This document shows positions 61,452-64,000 of a stretch of DNA of 64,000 nt, one piece after another. Each line of letters opens with the position of its first letter. Position 1 is the first letter of the stretch. Origin of the DNA: Absidia repens (Eukaryota > Mucoromycota > Mucoromycetes > Mucorales > Cunninghamellaceae); the NCBI GenBank assembly GCA_002105175.1, contig MCGE01000016.1, positions 751,501 through 815,500 of the forward strand, read 5' to 3'. The notes beneath the pieces are model-generated. The model saw only the letters and a program-made list of their open reading frames with translations. It searched no databases and was not told where the DNA came from. A program made the translations under genes and the position numbers.

Positions 61452-63119
61452 ATGATGCTTTCAGCAAATCGCTACCATGGCATGAAAAGCATGCTTCGAC
61501 ACTCTGTATGGGCACGATCTTTTCCTTATGCTAGGACAGTCACGACTTCTTCCACCAGTGCTGCATCGCCTTTACCGAAACGCTTGATTCCAAAACTCAA
61601 TCAATCGGTCACTCGTTTAGGGTTTGGAGGCTATCGAGCGACTGATCCTGCCACCCATGGGGCTGCTTTACAATACGCTTTGAAAAATGGGATTGATCTT
61701 ATTGATACTGGGGCCAACTTTGAAAATGGACGCTCAGAGCAGCTGATTGGTGATACCTTGTCCTCTTCGGACGTCGATCGCAAGGTAAACAACATTAAAC
61801 ACAAGATGAAAATCACAAGAACACATTGACTAAACGGAGCGTTCTCTCTTTGTTTTGTTTTTTTATCATTATTTATTATTGAATAGGACATTACCTTGGT
61901 GACAAAGGCGGGTTATCTTACCAACAAAGATATTGAACGACTGGATCGATCTGGCAGTAGCAGTGGTGATGACTATATTCACATTCAAGGCAACAGTTAC
62001 CATGGGATCTCACCGCGGATTTTGGAGGATCAACTAGCGCAATCACTGGACCGCCTTCAAACCAACTACATCGATATCTTTATGATCAACGCTCCCGAAC
62101 GCATGCTTCTTTCCTCCACCTCACGTAGTGGCGACGTCTACAAGCAATTGGGTGACAGTTTCCGGTTTTTGGACACCATGGTACAACAAGGCACGATCAA
62201 GGGATATGGGGTGTGTTCCAACACCATGGCATCCAAGGAAGCCGTCGACCACATCTCGCTGCCCTCTGTGCTGGCGGCCTGTGACAAGCTGGACACCAAC
62301 TTTTGTGCGGTGGAAGCGCCCTTCAACTTGTACGAACAGCAGCTGGTGCAAGACGCCGCGTGGATGGATGCGGTGGAAACAAACAATCTCTTTTGGATGG
62401 CCAACCGACCACTGAATGCGATCACCCCGCAAGGCTCGATTCGTGGACTGTACAACCATATGATGGCGCAACCTAAGGACATGGATGATTTACGACAGGC
62501 GTTTGAAATGGTGGCTGAACTGGAAGTGGACATGATGTCGGAATTACCAGAAGAAGAACAAGAAGATGACGGCGGACTTGGGTCTCGGTTTGTGTGGGGC
62601 CAAATCTTGTCGGAAAACTTGCAACGGTTGGGCCAGCATCATTTTGCCACGCAACATTACCTACGCTCGCAGGTGCAACCAAAACTTGACAAGGACTTGA
62701 ACGACTTTCGACTGGCGTACGGCGATGTGCCGGCCTACATGGAATGGTCCGAGGTGTACCGTACGTCCATGCTTCATTTGATGGAATGTTTGGTCAACTA
62801 TTCTTATATGGATACCTTGAAAAAGAACAATGATTTGGATCGGATCTTATCGGCCCTGGTATCGTGGCCCAACCAGCATGTGCAATATACCGACGATGAC
62901 GTGCAGCTGCATGGCGCTGAAGAGGGTGTCCAGCCCTGCCACTCCCCTTTGACGGTCAAGGCGCTTCAAATTTATTTGGCTCAACAAGACATTGGTGCTG
63001 TCGTCACTGGCATGCGACAACCTCAGTATGTGGATGATGCGCTCGTGGCCATGAAGGAACATCAATCGTCCCCTTTGACTGAACAGCAATTGATGGACAT
63101 CAATCGTATTTTAGTTTAA
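61452..63119 (+). CDS. Aldo-keto-reductase-fold protein with altered catalytic residues, probably mitochondrial
   Basis: Two exons, 61452-61784 and 61887-63119, 521 residues, longer than a normal AKR (about 320). The N-terminal 35 residues are basic, hydroxylated and acid-free (MMLSANRYHGMKSMLRHSVW, ARSFPYARTVTTSS), a good mitochondrial presequence. The AKR part has VTRLGFGGYR, IDLIDTGANFENGRSEQLIG, VTKAGY, LEDQLAQSLDRLQTNYIDIFMINAPE, DTMVQQGTIKGYGVCSN, then CAVEAPFNLYEQQLV and FWMANRPLNA. The catalytic tetrad of active AKRs is Asp-Tyr-Lys-His; here Asp85 and Lys118 remain, but Tyr is Phe90 and His is Asn179. An insertion of about 150 residues (MSELPEEEQEDDGG and helices around YMEWSEVY) precedes the last fold elements, ending DIGAVVTGMRQPQYVDDALVAM. 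It may be a pseudoenzyme or use another reaction. Confidence 0.82.
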
Positions 63120-63704
63120 AATACCCATCCCTTTATAGTTATTTTGTATAGATGGTATTATTATTATTATTATCCCCTTCCCTTCATTAGCATATAGTTT
63201 GTTTTGTTTGTTTGTTTGTTTGTTTGATTTTTGGTTTTTTAATTAATAAACGAAATAGTTTGTATTTCTATTAAATTTCTTTTTTATCTTGTTCTTTGAA
63301 TCTGGTTGTATAAGAGGTACTGTTTATGATGGTAAAAGGACCTGTTTTTGTGGCAGAAAGTTGATAGCATGCGATTATGTAATATCATATGCAATGGGGC
63401 AGAAAGAAGATTTTGTATGTGTTTGTTACTGTTGTTACGAAAATGACAGCGTGGATGCAATGTTTCTTTCAAGCTGTGTTTATTGGACGTAGAAAAAAAA
63501 AAACAGGCATGCGCTTGTGTGAAAAAAAGTACAGAGTATTTAGTTTATTGGGACCTCTGCATATCATACCGAAGTGGGTTATATAGGGCCTCAGCTCATT
63601 TTCAGCGAAAATTTAATACTGTTCAATAAAAGACTTTTTTTTTTATTGGTCCCTTTTTTTTAAGCTTTCTCTTGTTACAAGGCGAAGAGCGGTTGATGGA
63701 GGGG
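63120..63704. other. Intergenic, no gene seen
   Basis: 3' flank of the AKR-like gene, with a TTTG tetranucleotide run near 63200-63225 and AATAAA near 63247. A Cys-rich frame at 63289-63492 is probably random. Repeat copy 7 follows. Confidence 0.4.
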
Positions 63705-64000
63705 GCGTGCCATGACGTGAATGAAATTGGATTGGCTGATTTTTCCATGGGGGCGGTGAAAATAACATTTCCTCTTTCTCTTTTTCTGTTCATTTTTTTT
63801 TTTTTTTCTACACCATTCAACTCCTTTAATGTTATGGTGATCTAGATTAGTGTCAGAACTAGTTTAGAAGGGGGATTCAGCTCAGGAATTACAAGATTCA
63901 TGGGGAACCCCTTTCATTTTGGAGCTAAGATTTAGAACCACCATTAGCTGGCTTCTGGGAGCCCGGATTAGCATAGTTTACTTTTAGGATGTCATAGTTT
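63705..64000 (+). repeat. Interspersed repeat family, copy 7 (cut by window end)
   Basis: Plus-strand copy running off the window. The 5' end is decayed (GCCATGACGTGAATGAAATT). The core is clear: CACCATTCAACTCCTTTAAT, TTAGTGTCAGAACTAGTTTA, TTCAGCTCAGGAATTACAAG, GGGGAACCCCTTTCATTTTG, GAGCTAAGATTTAGAACCAC, CATTAGCTGGCTTCTGGGAG. Confidence 0.8.

Overview
This is nuclear DNA of a filamentous fungus, most probably an early-diverging one (Mucoromycota, Mucorales-like). Genes carry many short GT-AG introns (about 50-120 bp), coding regions are of moderate GC and intergenic DNA is AT-rich with long A/T runs. The encoded proteins are typical of fungi (APSES, Mig1/CreA-like and Crz1-like regulators, VTC polyphosphate polymerase, hybrid histidine kinase). 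The species cannot be fixed from the window alone.

Layout. 0.1-1.5 kb (-): unrecognised Ser/Pro-rich protein. 2.3-3.4 kb (+): Ran GTPase. 5.8-6.3 kb (-): ubiquitin-eL40 fusion. 7.2-8.5 kb (+): Golgin-A7/ERF4 palmitoyltransferase partner. 9.0-10.2 kb (+): V-ATPase subunit c. 10.6-14.0 kb (+): AMP deaminase. 14.1-14.9 kb (+): GST-like protein. 18.0-23.1 kb: two divergent paralogous kelch-repeat single-pass membrane proteins. 28.2-32.2 kb (-): soluble hybrid histidine kinase. 33.8-36.2 kb (-): unrecognised multi-exon protein. 38.1-39.1 kb (+): unrecognised acidic low-complexity protein. 39.6-40.9 kb (-): thiamine pyrophosphokinase. 41.4-43.9 kb (+): unrecognised conserved-looking protein. 44.3-45.2 kb (-): Mig1/CreA-type zinc finger. 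46.6-49.1 kb (+): SPX-VTC-DUF202 protein. 49.4-50.8 kb (+): REX4-type exonuclease. 53.2-55.4 kb (+): Arb2-domain protein. 57.3-59.3 kb (+): StuA/Efg1-type APSES factor. 59.8-61.2 kb (+): Crz1-like zinc finger. 61.5-63.1 kb (+): aldo-keto-reductase-fold protein with a mitochondrial-type presequence and an altered catalytic tetrad.

The genes are a mix of housekeeping and regulatory functions, not an operon or a biosynthetic cluster. Loose themes are nucleotide and phosphate metabolism (AMP deaminase, VTC), signalling (Ran, ERF4, histidine kinase) and transcription (three DNA-binding regulators within 17 kb).

The intergenic DNA holds the least explained material. The main item is a non-coding interspersed repeat family of about 0.7-0.8 kb with seven copies in the window, including two inverted pairs. 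There are also a 50-bp tandem array, a 311-bp-period duplication, a pure 138-bp hexanucleotide array and a T15A25 palindrome inside an intron. Three genes, and perhaps a fourth, are open only if one base is added at a homopolymer or nearby short run, which points to systematic consensus errors or real frameshifts.
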